Assembly: GCF_002999335.1 (NCBI RefSeq)
Contig: NW_020312170.1
Span: 248,001-312,000, forward strand
Origin: Cyclospora cayetanensis
Lineage: Eukaryota; Apicomplexa; Conoidasida; Eucoccidiorida; Eimeriidae
Direction: 5' to 3'
Length of the DNA stretch: 64,000 nt
Shown here: one piece after another, positions 1-11,700 of the stretch
How the letters are laid out: every line of letters begins with the position of its first letter
How positions within the stretch are numbered: position 1 is the stretch's first letter
Notes under the pieces: generated by a model
Database searches by the model: none
Told to the model about the DNA's origin: nothing
The model's input: only the letters and a program-made list of their open reading frames with translations
Position numbers and translations under genes: made by a program

Positions 1-441
1 CCGCAACTCTGCCCATTCCATGTGCGGCAGCAGCAAAACCTTTAAGCCCTGCATGCAGCATAACAAATACGCATCCATACTCCGGAAGACCCTAAAAGCT
101 TGCATGCAGCACCAACCACAGATCCAAACCCCGACACCCCGATCTCTACGGGGAAAACGAAAACGCGGCTGAAGCTTGCTAAGCTCTACATCGCCTCCTC
201 CCTTGACGTATGGGAAGGTGGTGAACGGAGCATCAAAAAGGGTCCTCACAAGGAGGAACGCACTTGAATCTCTAGCAAGCGTTTCTGTAAAAGGGCATAT
301 GCCGTCAAGCGCGAAGAATTTAAGTAGTAACTGTGGGGTCCTGCAAAAAGTGAATGCCTCAAAAAGTCTGAATGCCGGTCTCTATGCATCTCAAAAGGTC
401 AGAGGCAAGAATTGAGTAGAAGGAGGTTGTGCGTGCAGGGG

Positions 442-504
<63 letters not shown>

Positions 505-3500
505 CCGTGTGTCTGTGTGCGGCCCATCTCGCCAAGGGCGAAGGGACTTCCGTCATGAAGAAGATTGGGGCCTTCAAAGCAGCGCACGTCTCCTGCGAGC
601 GTGCAAAAAGCGTTTTTCTGAGGCCAGTAGCTAGCTCCCCTAATAAGGCATTTACCTGTACACTTGATCGCAATCTTCTTCTTGGCAAGCAAGACGTCCG
701 CAACTGCCGGTCCGAGGGGGACTGCCGCTTCAAACGCGATGTTCATAGACCGCAGCGTTTGCAACACGTCGTGACGCCACCGGACAAAGCTGCCAAAGCC
801 CAACTACCAACGCAGCAGAAGCAGCACAGACAGTCAGCAGTAGCATGTGCAGCTGCTGACTGTGTGTGCTGCTTCTGCTGCGTTGGTAGTTGAGCTTTGG
901 CAGCGGTAGCAGCAGCAGGACCAGGTGTGCAAAAAACGAGGGCACACGTATCATCCTGCTCCAGAGACGAAAGCGGGGGACACCTACCGACTTAGGATGG
1001 GTTTCTGGAAGCTGCCGTAAAAAGGCATGAAGCTCAGGGGGCAGCCTCGAGTAAAAATCTGCAATAACCCCACTCAAAAGCAACCGTTCCCAAGGTCGCT
1101 CAATGCCGCATGCGCTTCCACCTATAAGGAGGCTCCCGTCGCTATGCACACGTGCTTTGCACTGCTTTTCGACCTTTTCCTGCATAAATCCCCCTGCCAC
1201 TGTCTCTGCCCTATCTATATAATATTTATATCTGTACACATATGTATGCATTTCAGCTAACCTTGGTAGTGGTTGGTGTGTATATACATATATATATATA
1301 TAGATGTAGATATGTGTATCTACTTCAGCTGACCTTGGTAGTGGTTTTCTAGAAGAAGTCTAACTTGCTGCAGCTTGTGGCTCTGATGCGGCGTCAAGTG
1401 GTCGCTTCGTCGTTGCAGGGCGGCTAGGAGCTTTAGAAGAAGCTGCGGCATCGCAGAAAAATGTACCGTCGCAAGAAGTGTGTGCGCGTGCTAAAATAGC
1501 GAGACACAAGCCACTAGCAGCTGCTGCGATGTTGCCAAGAAGGGTTCCCTGCTGTTTCTTCTGCTCCGCAAAGCGTTTGGCTGGAGGCCTCGCAGACGGC
1601 AGCTCCCGGCGTAGACGCGATCCCTATGCGGGAACGCCTACCCACGCATGCAGCAGGCACTGACCCCTTCGGATGCGCCAGAAAAGCAGACGGCTGCGTG
1701 TAAAAGAAGGCATAATGACTGCACGTCAAACGGGCAGTCCAGCTGCACGCAAAAATCCAACCCGCAACGCAGCAGCAGAAGCAGCAGCAGCGGCCGCAGG
1801 CGTGGTGAGGTGAGGAGCAGGAAAACACATGCAACAGCACAATGCGTTGCATTCGCGCTCATGCAAGAGCCGAGAGCACACGTATGTATGCAGCTGCAGC
1901 TGCATCCATACCTGATCCAGCATCTGGTGTGTTGCTCGATGCAAGGCTACAGTGACTTTTGGATGCACGAAGGACAACTTGGCTAGGGAGGCGGCCGCAA
2001 CAGCAAGCTGCTGCTGCTGCAGCGTAGCTGCGTGCTTCTTCACAATCTTGGCAAGGAGCAGCAACGTTGATCCGTCCCTAGGCAGAAGCAAGCAAGCAAG
2101 CAAGCAGCAGCAGCAAAAGACTCCACTCGAAGAGCGCGACGAGGGGCAAATGACACGCCGCATCTATGACAATAGAAGGGAGGGGGGCCTTTACCTGAGA
2201 TCTATCCTGGCAAATGCTGCAAGGAGGAGGACTGCGTGCTGGGGCTCAAGTGTGGGGAAGATGCGCGGCAAAGACTGCAGCAGGCCTTTCCAGAACCTGC
2301 ATGATTGATGCACGCAACACGTCGGTGGCATGCAAGGACGCACACACAGACTTATCCATGCACAAACATACACATCCATGCACAAACACATACATAAATA
2401 TACATATATACATATACATAGACACACATACATGAACATATATAAACATACATATATAAAGACACGCATACATAAACATACATAAACATATATATACACA
2501 TGCGTAGGGTAGGGCCATATAAGACGCCGCAACAGCTTCGACAAAACAGCAGGCCTCGCTCGAAAAGCCAATGTGCGGAAAAGCGATAGCCAGATCCCCC
2601 ACTCACCCCCTACCCGAAGCAGCGCACGTGCTGGCTGTGTGTAACACCAGGGAAGGGCAGGGCGAAGTTGATGACACAGAAGGAAGCATACAAAGGCCTC
2701 GGAGGAGAGGCACTGCCGCTAAAAGAAAGAGCATCGCCAGCTTACCGTCTGTGATAAATGTAAAAGAAGGATAAGGCATTTGCGACAAGCGTAAGGTCCA
2801 CGGCGGACGCTTCACCTAGCCGAAAACAGAGCTGCAGCAGCAGCACAGGAGGGAGATGTGCAGGGTATGAGCCGCTTCTTTTCACGTGCAAGTGGCGAGG
2901 TAGAGGGGAGATAGAGAGGCGGGGGGGACTGTATTGTGTCTCTTCGCAGGCAGCAGGTCAAGCGCTAGGAATGGCTGTGCGAAGCACATGCCCCACCTGA
3001 TTAACGAGCAGCTCGATGGTATCCGCCTTTGGAATTTCCAACTTGCGAAATGCATTTAGCAGCAGTGCAATATCTGCAACGCACGGATACCCGCCAGCCA
3101 ATTTGCCTCAGAGAGCGAAAGAGAGAGTGAGAGAAATACAGAGGAAGCAAGAGAGAGGGAGAGAAAGACAAACAGAGAGAGGGGAAGCAAGAGATCAAGA
3201 GAGAGATGGAGAGAGAAAAGACAAACGACACACACACGCGCAGGGACAGAGAAGCGCATACAACACCCACACATACACCACACATAACATACGCAGAGAG
3301 GGAGACAGACAGACAGAGAAGCGTGGCATGCTGAAGCGCCTGTATATGCAGAGGATCAGCGAGAGGCGCAGCGATTTATGAAACGCGCGTCTTTGGCTTG
3401 GAGTTTGAGCCTTTCTGCTTCTTTTTACCTTTTACGGAGAAGTCTTCGATTTGTTTGAGGATGAGAGGGGCGAAGGCATCCACCAGCCGGACGTCACGGT

Positions 3501-4464
3501 ATCTGAGTTCAAGCGCATAGCGTAGCACTCCACGAGACGAAGTTTCTCTGTGAGGGCATGCGTGGCACAGCTTCTTGGCGTGCCTATCTCTTTCTCTCCC
3601 TTTCCCTCCCCCGTGAGGCCTCTACGGCTCGACGCGTCAGCAGTGCAAGGCGTCGTTCAATTACCTGACTCGTGCTGCTGCATAGAGACTGATCGCGACT
3701 TGCTGGGGATTGAGGTAAGGGGCGGCAAGCGCCAAGCGGCGAGAAATGCCTCTCCACAGTGCCTCACTGCGTGCGTTGTTGGTTGCTGCCCGAAACGCAG
3801 CGGCCACCACTGCATCAGGCTGCAGCATTCGCAGCCCTCCTTCATGTCGCTCCGCAGACGCTCCTCTTTCCGAGGCGTTCGCTGCCACAGTCGCGACTGC
3901 ATGCCTCCGCCTTCGGGGGGCTTTTGGCTGCTGCAGCTCTTTCAGCCGTTGCCGAGAAGCGGCAGCAGCAGCAAAGGCTGCCGAGTGCTCGAGAGACACC
4001 TTCTTGGAAGAGACTTCTCCGTGCTGCGAAGAAAATCCGCCATAGGGGAGGTGGTTGCCTTTTTGAGCTGCCTGGGCTTGCCCCCGCCTGTGGCGCCCAT
4101 TGTCGAGTGCCTCCTGCTGATCTACTATCGCGTGCTGCAACCCCCACAAGCCGCTGCTGCTGCTGCTCTCGTCGATGCAGCCAGCACCCTCTCTGACGCG
4201 GCTAGAGCTGTGCGCGCACGCGCGAAAACAGCAGGAGGCACTTGCGTACTGGTGAGGGAGGGGTTTTTCCCCCCCACCAACTGTCCAAAGCAAGGAGCCT
4301 GAGTGCCTTGGCAGCTCGAGTGCAAGCGGGGCCCCCCACTTTAAGCCAAAAAACGCAGCGGCCGCTGGCTGTGTCTCAGGGAAGGCGCGCAGACGGGCAC
4401 GCCGTCGAAGCACACAAGGCTGAAGGGACAGCCTCGTGATTTGCCGCGGCTGAAAGCTAGCCAT
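1..4464 (-). CDS. RAP-domain protein with helical repeats, 11 exons, C-terminal end outside window
   Basis: Predicted organellar RNA-binding protein. Exons that join in phase: 3665-4464, 3429-3547, 2997-3073, 2746-2831, 2195-2296, 1912-2077, 1334-1442, 988-1058, 656-803, 264-340, and 48 to the left edge, about 601 codons. The first ATG (4462-4464) opens an Arg-rich, acid-poor N-terminus that could be a mitochondrial presequence. Exons 2-7 carry repeated helical units of the HPR/FAST type (for example LWRGISRRLALAAPYLNPQQ, LILKQIEDFS, LVANALSFF). The last three exons form the RAP domain: VADVLLAKKKIAIKC, then GPHSYYLNSSRLTAYALLQK, then LLLPHMEWAELR. In the family RAP is a C-terminal RNA-binding, endonuclease-like fold, and apicomplexan members mostly act on mitochondrial or apicoplast RNA. 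The exon-10 donor is GTGCGT. Family assignment is confident; localisation is inferred. Confidence 0.85.
445..503. repeat. (GT)n microsatellite in RAP gene intron
   Basis: About 29 uninterrupted GT units inside the intron between the exons at 656-803 and 264-340. On the gene's strand it reads (CA)n. The open frames across it are repeat artefacts. Confidence 0.95.
791..902. repeat. 50-bp inverted repeat over a splice acceptor
   Basis: Arms 791-840 and 853-902 are reverse complements at 48 of 50 positions, separated by a 12-bp loop. The left arm contains the 3' splice site and first 13 bases of the RAP exon at 656-803. The right arm lies wholly in the intron. The pre-mRNA could form a very stable hairpin that buries the acceptor. 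Confidence 0.9.
1252..1346. repeat. Duplicated 23-bp block carrying a splice donor
   Basis: The block at 1324-1346 is repeated at 1252-1274 with 22 of 23 bases identical, 72 bp apart, separated by AT-rich sequence. On the minus strand the first block is the end of a RAP exon and its donor (CCAAG followed by GTCAGC). The second copy supplies a decoy donor (CCAAG followed by GTTAGC) downstream in the intron. Confidence 0.75.
2345..2503. repeat. CA/TA-rich simple repeat in RAP intron
   Basis: Interspersed ACAT, ACAC and ATAT units in the intron between the exons at 2746-2831 and 2195-2296. Open frames here are low-complexity artefacts. Confidence 0.85.
3111..3315. repeat. GA-rich simple sequence in RAP intron
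   Basis: Purine-rich GAGAGA/GAAAGA sequence followed by CACACA, within the intron between the exons at 3429-3547 and 2997-3073. On the gene strand it is a long pyrimidine tract close to the 3' splice site of the 2997-3073 exon. Confidence 0.85.
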
Positions 4465-7400
4465 GAGAGTAAACGCGTCTCCTATACTACGACGCGCGCC
4501 GTCAGACACTCTCTTAGTGCTTTCAGATTTCGCTCTACCCGTGGGGGAGAGGGAGGAGGGGGAAAGGAGATCCCTGCAGCTCGAGGGACCTCACCCGTCG
4601 CCAGCTCCTTCCCCTCCGTAAACCTTCTACACTGTACTTTTTCTAAAAATATTGGCTAAATATTTGTCCTAAATTCATCTCGAGAGAGGACACCAGCGCT
4701 TTCGGCTGTCGGTACACTGCAGTGCCGCCCGCCCATGCGATGTGACTCGATGGCCCCTCCAAAGCGTACAGCCTCGCACGCACGCCGCTTTATCACGAAC
4801 ATATTGGCGCCTTTTTCTGTTTCAATGCAATTTACGCAGATGTGATCCCCGTGTAGGCTGGCGAGCCACAGCGCGGGCACCTCGGCCATCGGGAAGTCAA
4901 TGGGGGGCCCCTCACAGGGGGCCCCTCCAGGAGGCAACTCGTGGGAGGCGCTTAACAAAGGCGCCTTCTGGGAGCCGCTTACGATGGCGACTTACGGGAA
5001 CCCCTTAGGGGACAGCACTTTGCGGGGTCTTGGTTTTTAGTCTTTTGCATACGGTTCTAGGACTGTTAGTAACGGCGATTTGTAACACGATACAGTAGGG
5101 GTGTACGGCACAACCAAACTCTCTATGAAGGCACAGTGGCATGTGAGAGCGTGTGTAGACCTGATAGACCCTTGAAATTTCAAAGCCCCAAATCTTCTGA
5201 GTCCTAGAAGTCTAATGGGGGAAAAGAGTGGGTGTGTCAAGTACGCACACCTTGGCTAATACCCAACCTGAAAGGCTTCCCTCCCTCTATACGGCGTCGA
5301 TACGGCCCCTCGAAGAGTGAACTCCTGTTTCAAGCTAGGGGTTCCTGTATCAGCCAGCTCCCTGGCGCCCCTGCATCTCGGCAACCCCATTCCTTCGGGA
5401 GCCTCCTGTGTAAAATGCGACTACGATTTGAGGGAACCTTGCCCCTCCAGCAACCGCTAAACCGGCCAGACTTTGTGGAGCCGCCCAGCAATTCTCTTCA
5501 AGAAGACTGTGGCACGGAAGGGCTGGGCATGCGTGTGGAGATAGTGACGCCAAAGTTCAATGGCTGCAGTCGTCCCTGCCGAGGCTCCTACTGGGGCCTC
5601 GTGGAATTACATGGGGGCTGACGCCAGACTATCCTGCCCGTGCACCGAGTTAGTCGTGAGCATCTTCCTTCTCCGTAGGAAAGGCGCACAAGCGAGACGC
5701 GCAAAAAGATCCGCGGGGGCGAAAAGCGGAGGCGAACACAGCCACAAAATGTGTGCAGATGCGCCTTACTCGCTGGACTGCTGTTGCCTGTGCTTATGAT
5801 GCCTCATGAAGCTCTGCCTCTGCCGCTCCCCCTCTAGATGGATCGCCATCGCCTCGGAATGAACATCTTGCATAGACACCTGAAGGACTGCCAAACCTAG
5901 GGGCGCAGCGCCTCCTGATTCAGCGCATCACACAGGCATGCAAGCGACAGGTCAGTTCTCCTACCATGAGCGGGATGTTGGGGAGAGAACATGACTCCGT
6001 GCCCCCTGTCAACCCATACTCCTGCATAAGAAGAGCCTGAGAAGGCACCTCTGCGTCTGAATGATCCTCTCTCTGATAGAGACGTCACGAAGCCACAGTC
6101 ACACGTGCACACCCTAAATCCTGCGTCCGAGGGGGTCCTAGTTACCTAAAATCACAACTGCCGCCCACGAAAGGATGTTCCGCGTACGCTGGGAGAGAGC
6201 CATCAGGTACTTCTGCGACAAAGAGACCCCAAAACACCCATAATTCTGCCCCCCTTAGCCTGTCTTCGTACCGCGGCACCTGGATCCCCCCACCTTAAGC
6301 CCGTATTGTGACAGCATGAAAGAGGAAACAAAGGAAGCCCTAGAAGAGAGGGAAAGGAGCTCTCAATGCTACGCTAAGCAGAGGCCCTCAAACCCTACAG
6401 AACCCTTAAGAAGGCTTAGGATCCGAGATCGGCATGTCACCTTTTTGTAAGTCACTCTCTCTTGGCGGGCGGTGTTGTCTGCCGTCCTTTGGAGAACAAT
6501 CTGAGCCCTAACGATGGCTTGGACGAGAGCGGGGGTCAGAAGAGGTGGAAGCCGCCAAATTCCAATGCCTCTTGCAGCCTCCGATTGCGATGTTTGCACA
6601 CCCCAGAGGGGCGGGGGGAACCCTTGCTGCTTCTCTTGTTAGCACAAGGGTGGATGTGAGAGAATGCAACAAAACATGGAAGTAGTGCTATATTATAACA
6701 TAGACCTTGGTGCCTTTTGCTCTTGTGGCAGCCAGTGCCCCCACGACGCCGAAATTCGTGGCGGGCCCGGCTGTACGTACAGCCCTGCTGATGGAACAGT
6801 GCGGTCGGTCGACCCAACGGCGGTCCAAAGGGTGTTCTTGGTGTTTCTTTCACCTTATTTTGCATGTTTCTGCACATGATTTTGGACTTTCCGTCGAATT
6901 GGCTCATCCGGAGCCTCTCTGTTGTGCTAGATCTCGGCCCCTAGCGCTCCCTGCCACAGGCCCTCCCGGTTGTTCTCCTTATCCCCTGGCCTTCTGGTCG
7001 CCCTCGTCACCCTCTGCACTGCCTCAACTCTCGGCCCTTGCTCTCTGGCTCGCCTGTTCCGAGCTGCACTTCCACGTAGGTGCTCCTGCAGGGGTTCCAG
7101 ACCCCTGTGGCCTCTGTAGGCCCTGCCCCAGCGTATTCGTGTTGGTCCTTCCCTGTGATTTTATCCCCGCCCTTCTTCAATAGGGCTGTGGCACTCGCCT
7201 AGGAACCCGCCCCCCGAGCCTCGTCGCGCCCGCCTCAGAAGCGTCGCCAAAACCAGCGGCAGCAGTGGTAGCCGCAGCAGCACAAGAAATGGGATTTTTC
7301 CTGCCGGCCCTCCTCCTCGGAGGGTTTGGAGTCAGCCAGCACCTCGCATCCAAGGAGCTGGATGATTTGATCCGCGAGTCGGAGCAGCCGATCTTCGGCT

Positions 7401-10400
7401 TCTGGTGGGGAGTTGGCCTCGGGATCGTTGTTGGCTTCTGGGCAGGATGCAACTTCGGGCCGCTCCTTGCCAGAGCCTCCGGGTTCGCAAAGGCAGGCAT
7501 TGCTCTCTTTTCCCCTGGCACTGAACCTCAAGAGGAGGCAGAGAGAGTCCGCGCCGAGCGCTCCTCGCCTGCAGCTCAGTTTTGGCGATCGTAAGGCACA
7601 AGAAAGCCCTAGGACGCAGGAGCTGCTGGAGGCGTTCGCTGGCCGCTTCGATTGCCTGCCCTTACTGCTCGTACTGCCAGAGCTGCTGCCTGGCATTTTA
7701 TGCGACGGGTCAGAGAGGATGAAACGGCGAAGCAGGCGGCATGAGTTGAGGAGGAAATGAGGGATTTGGATGCGAGAAGTACAGGAACAGAGATGTTTAT
7801 ATACATATATATATTATATATATGTACACTTATTACTAACTTATATACATGCATATATATATACACCTATACACAAGGGGGGAGCGGCAGAGAGACACAC
7901 AGACCAAGACAGCTCAAGGAACAGGCATCAAACTGTTGCTGTTTTGGGAGGCCTTCGCAGCCAGACGAAAAAGCTTTTCTGCACTTCCTTCAGGAAGAGC
8001 AGATCCACGTGTGGGACTGAAGCGGGGATGACATGGCAGTCAAGTGCGAGCATCCATGCCGTGTCGGTCTTTGAAGGCTTGCAAATTCGGAGAGATAGGC
8101 CCTCACCCTCTTGCTGAGGAACCCTAGAAGCGGAAGCAGTTTCCCTCCTGACACAGTTGCTGGTTGCCTCTGCCTCCTTGGGCTTCTTTGTGTCCTCGTC
8201 AGCCGCTGCTCATTTGTAAAGATCGCTTCTCCGCAAGAGGCGTGTGTGTTTGTGTATGTAAACGTGCGTGTGTGTGTGTGTTCGTGTGTATGTACGTATG
8301 TGCGCGCGCACTTGCCCTCCTTGTGCTGTTGCTTATCCATTGTCTCCATCTCTCCCTCTCGGAAGCAATATCTGCGTACACGCCTGCCACTGTTCAGCTG
8401 TGAGGATTGTGAGGGCACAGAAGCACCAACAAATGGTATATGCGCCGTGGCTTCTGGATGGAGGGAGGGAAGGGGAGGTTTGCAGGTGTGTCTAGCGCCT
8501 CCTCCCGCCCCTTGCCGCTGCTCCCCAATGTACCGGCTCAGGAAGGACTTTGACGAGGCCTTTCACGCATGCATGCTGGGTATAAAGGCTCTCAGACGTG
8601 CATGCGTTTTGACATGTTGGTCTCTTCGCTCTCCGAGGGGGCTTTCTTCTCGCAGGACTGAGCGCAGGGATGCGAGGCAGCCGGAGCTTGGAGCTCTTCC
8701 TTCTCTCAACGCTGGCATCCAGCTTTTCTGGCTGCAGCACACCAACTACAGCTCGTGCACCGAGAGGCTAGCAGCAGCTGCACGTCTTGCTTTTGCTGCT
8801 GCACTTGCAGGAACAACTTCGAGATGCGGAATTTTCCGCGTGTGTTTTTCTGTGCTGAAGGGCGCTCTTCAAAGCGAAGGGCCGAGGTGGTGTGCGTTCG
8901 AGGCAGAACCCATAGCTACGACTAGGCTGGGAAGGTTAGATCACGACATAAAAAACAAGAGCCGCGAGCACCGTGCGCGGCAAACGTGCCAACGACACGG
9001 ACGCAGATCTTTGCACAGAGTTGTATTCGGTTTGTAAAACCTTCTCTGCGCCTCGACCTAGATCACTTGCCACTAGACTGAACCTCCTTCGTGGGAGACG
9101 GCGTGCTTCTAGGGGCCTGTCTTGTTGTTTCGTCTGACAGCATAGGGCGTTTAGCAAAAGGCTTTTCTGGCTGCACTTCGTCTGTCAGAAGGCTTACGTT
9201 ACAGTTTTAAGGTTGGACTGATGCGTTGCGAGAGGCAAACCGCAGTCTTCTTGGGGTATTGCCTCTGTGCGAATTCAGAGAAAAGCGGCAGGCAGCTCCT
9301 TCTGTCCATTCAATGACTAGCTAGCCGGCTGCCTAGATGGCCTACCACCTGTGTGCTGGGTGGGCCGCCCACTGGTGCCAGTGCACCCCTGTGAACTGCC
9401 TGTGGAAGGGTGCTTTGGACTGGCTGCCACTGCGTTCCTCCTCCTTCGCTCATTGTAGACTAACGCGCTGGTGTGCAGTGCCTTCTCGATAAAAGACTGC
9501 CTGTGCATGCTATGAGCAGTGCGGCGTCGGATCACGTGTGGGCTTCATTTTTAGGGGTCCTGCTGCTATTGTATACGTGCGTTTCTCTGTAAAGCCCAGG
9601 GTAAGGGCCCCTGTTCCCTTGCTACCTTCTTCCGCCGCGTCTTCATAGGCATGCTCTCCTGTTCGACTTTCTTCGTGTCGGGGTAATAAAGGACTTTCCC
9701 GACTGGCACTGGCACCTAGTTGCGAGCAATACCCCCTTTCCACCCCAGCTTGGCAGCGTAGATCTGCACACTGACCGTGGGAACCTGCAAAGGAATGCCT
9801 CAGGATGCCTCTTTCGCCTTCTCGGTGGTAGAATTTAGGCGTTCCGAGCCGTCGATACTACAACACCACTCTGTTCTCTGTTTGGTGGGAAACACGCGGC
9901 GAAAGGAACATGAGAGAGAAACGGGGGAAGCACAAACAACCGTACAAAGTTCGTCCTTAGGAAAAACAAAGTTATCCGAGAAAGCGCTTGAAACCGTAAG
10001 TCAGAGAGAGTAGAGGCTTCGACAGCGCCCAGGGAGTCGGCTCACTCCGTGGCAGCTGCATCCCTAGTGCTCCCTCTCCTGTAGCTGGCCTATAAACGAA
10101 CATAAAGGGAAGGCCTTGCATGCCAATACATTAACTTGTGTACTGAAGTAAAGATCCAACGAAGCAGCTTTTCTTTCGGTCTGTAGAGCACCGCAGCCGC
10201 TTGTTTCAGCACCGCTGTTTCGTGCTTAGACCCCTCCTCTGAGCACCGTGTCGCTGCCACTGTGTGACAGCAGCGGGAGAGGCATTCCCATCAAGAACCT
10301 GCGATACATTCTACATGATCAGATATCACCTGATTATTCCTGCATTAGTCTATATTTCCAAAGGGTAAGCTACACCAGCACTGCCAACAGAGAAGCAACA

Positions 10401-11190
10401 CCGCCAACAGCTGGTCAAGCTCGATCCACTGCCGCCGGGCACGAGTTGCCGGAGATCCTTGTTAAAATGTGAGATGCCTACGCTTTTATAGCGGCTGCTT
10501 CATGAGAATCTGGTTCCACTGCGGCAACAGCAGGACTGAAACCGCGTTGCTTAGGGTCCTCTATCTATATTGCAACTCTCACCACCTTCAGTGCCTACGT
10601 CCTGCTTTTTTCGCTGGCATCCATGTTTGCGCTGGAAGCAAGAGGGGGCTCAAGAAGAAGTACAGGCGTGTAACAATCCCGTCGAAGGCCCCTCTTCCGT
10701 TTCTGTTGCATTTTTGCTCCACAATAGGGATGCTGCCTCGTTTGGGGTGTTTGTAGATCGGCGTGCTCTTGCGGAAGACCACCTCCTCGTGTTCCTTTCC
10801 TTCGCCTTTCCGTGGTTTCCTGCTCTGTGACTGTCTACCTCTTTGTGGCACGTCTGTCGTTCATTTTCACGAAGCCCTAGAGGTGGCCGCCGCGCCTGCT
10901 GCGTGCCGGATTCGCAGCAGTGTACATTCTCTGCAGCCCTCGCGCCCGTCTTCATTTTTTGCAGGAGTATTTTGGCGTGCCATACGCATGCGCTTCCTGA
11001 GCGTGTATACATACATATCTATGTGGATATACATACATGGGTGTGCGTGTGTGTGTGCGTGTGTGTGTGCGTGTGCAGCTGAGGTCTTCGCTTCCTGCGC
11101 GCGACATTATACATATATCTATCCGTCGCGCGCCTCCGTTCTGTTCCATTGTTTATGCCACAAGACCCCCTCTCGAGAGCCTCGCAAGAG
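4465..11190. other. 6.7-kb stretch without a resolved gene
   Basis: I could not build a supported gene here. Several modest open frames have partly protein-like composition. Minus 4656-4958 has a Cys-containing hydrophilic end (HGDHICVNC). Plus 7289-7594 encodes a possible short hydrophobic protein with a WWGVGLGIVVGFWAG segment, but the antisense frame at 7235-7696 looks equally plausible. Minus 6369-6599 and minus 9510-9743 could be exons. Plus 8111-9037 is long but overlaps competing minus frames. AT-rich simple repeats occur at 7797-7880, and GT-rich sequence at 8240-8310 and 11034-11075. Transcript data would be needed to choose. Confidence 0.5.
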
Positions 11191-11700
11191 ATGGCACCTA
11201 CGCAGTCCGTGAAGAAGTATCCCTCTGCCTACGGGCACGGCTTTATGACCCGCTCTGAAGGTGTGAAGGGCGAGCTCGACACCCACAAGGCAGGACACTA
11301 CTTTAAGGGCTATCAAAAGAAAGAAGATGAAGTGCAAGCCAACTACATTGTGCATGATAGAGAGCACCCACAGGCGCCTCCGCACACGTACATTGCTGGC
11401 CCCTTGAGCCCCCTCCACTACGGGGTACCTCTTGCTGACGGCCCAGATCCTGGCGTCTCCGCCGTTTCAAATGCGCTGTTTGGAGGCAGCCCAGCGTTCA
11501 CGCCCATCCCAATAACCTCCAAACCCGTCTTCCGCAGGAGGCAAAGAGGTGACAGCTACCCCGAATGGAGCAACGCCTTCGTTACAAGAGTTGACCCCTG
11601 CGAGTGCATTAGCCCCGAAGAGACATATACGCCCTACGAAGTCGCCAAGTATAGAGACAGCCAAGGCCGCAAGCAAACACTGCTCAGCTTTAATGCATAA
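11191..11700 (+). CDS. Conserved single-exon protein, tandem paralogue A, function unknown
   Basis: A 169-aa protein beginning MAPTQSVKKYPSAYGHGFM and ending at TAA 11698-11700. I do not recognise a named family. A second copy at 14625-15122 matches it closely over the last about 115 residues, which argues strongly that both are real. Shared blocks include HDRE, PLHYGVP, DPGVSAV/DPGVFAV, NALFGG/SALFGG, KPVFRRR, NAFVTRVDPCECISPEETY and TPYEVA. There is no signal peptide or membrane segment. The PCEC Cys pair, the basic RRR(Q/R)RG stretch and the Pro/Tyr-rich make-up suggest a structural protein rather than an enzyme. An in-frame ATG at 11155 would add 12 residues; 11191 was chosen because the paralogue lacks an equivalent extension. 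Confidence 0.8.
   Translation: MAPTQSVKKYPSAYGHGFMTRSEGVKGELDTHKAGHYFKGYQKKEDEVQANYIVHDREHPQAPPHTYIAGPLSPLHYGVPLADGPDPGVSAVSNALFGGSPAFTPIPITSKPVFRRRQRGDSYPEWSNAFVTRVDPCECISPEETYTPYEVAKYRDSQGRKQTLLSFNA

Noticed and set aside
525..592. Possible RAP-gene exon after acceptor at 593 (GDVRCFEGPNLL)
   Set aside because: It joins in phase, but the exon at 264-340 gives the conserved RAP continuation GPHSYYLNSSRL, followed in phase by the final RAP motif, and there is no usable donor before the CA repeat.
429..893. Plus-strand frame rich in Cys-Val repeats
   Set aside because: Translation of the (GT)n tract and hairpin; the real RAP exons lie on the minus strand.
3550..4302. 250-codon plus frame
   Set aside because: Antisense of the first RAP exon, which has helical-repeat similarity and phase-consistent splicing on the minus strand.
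8111..9037. 308-codon plus frame
   Set aside because: Crosses a GT-rich simple repeat, has no recognisable domain, and competing minus frames are equally plausible; left unassigned.
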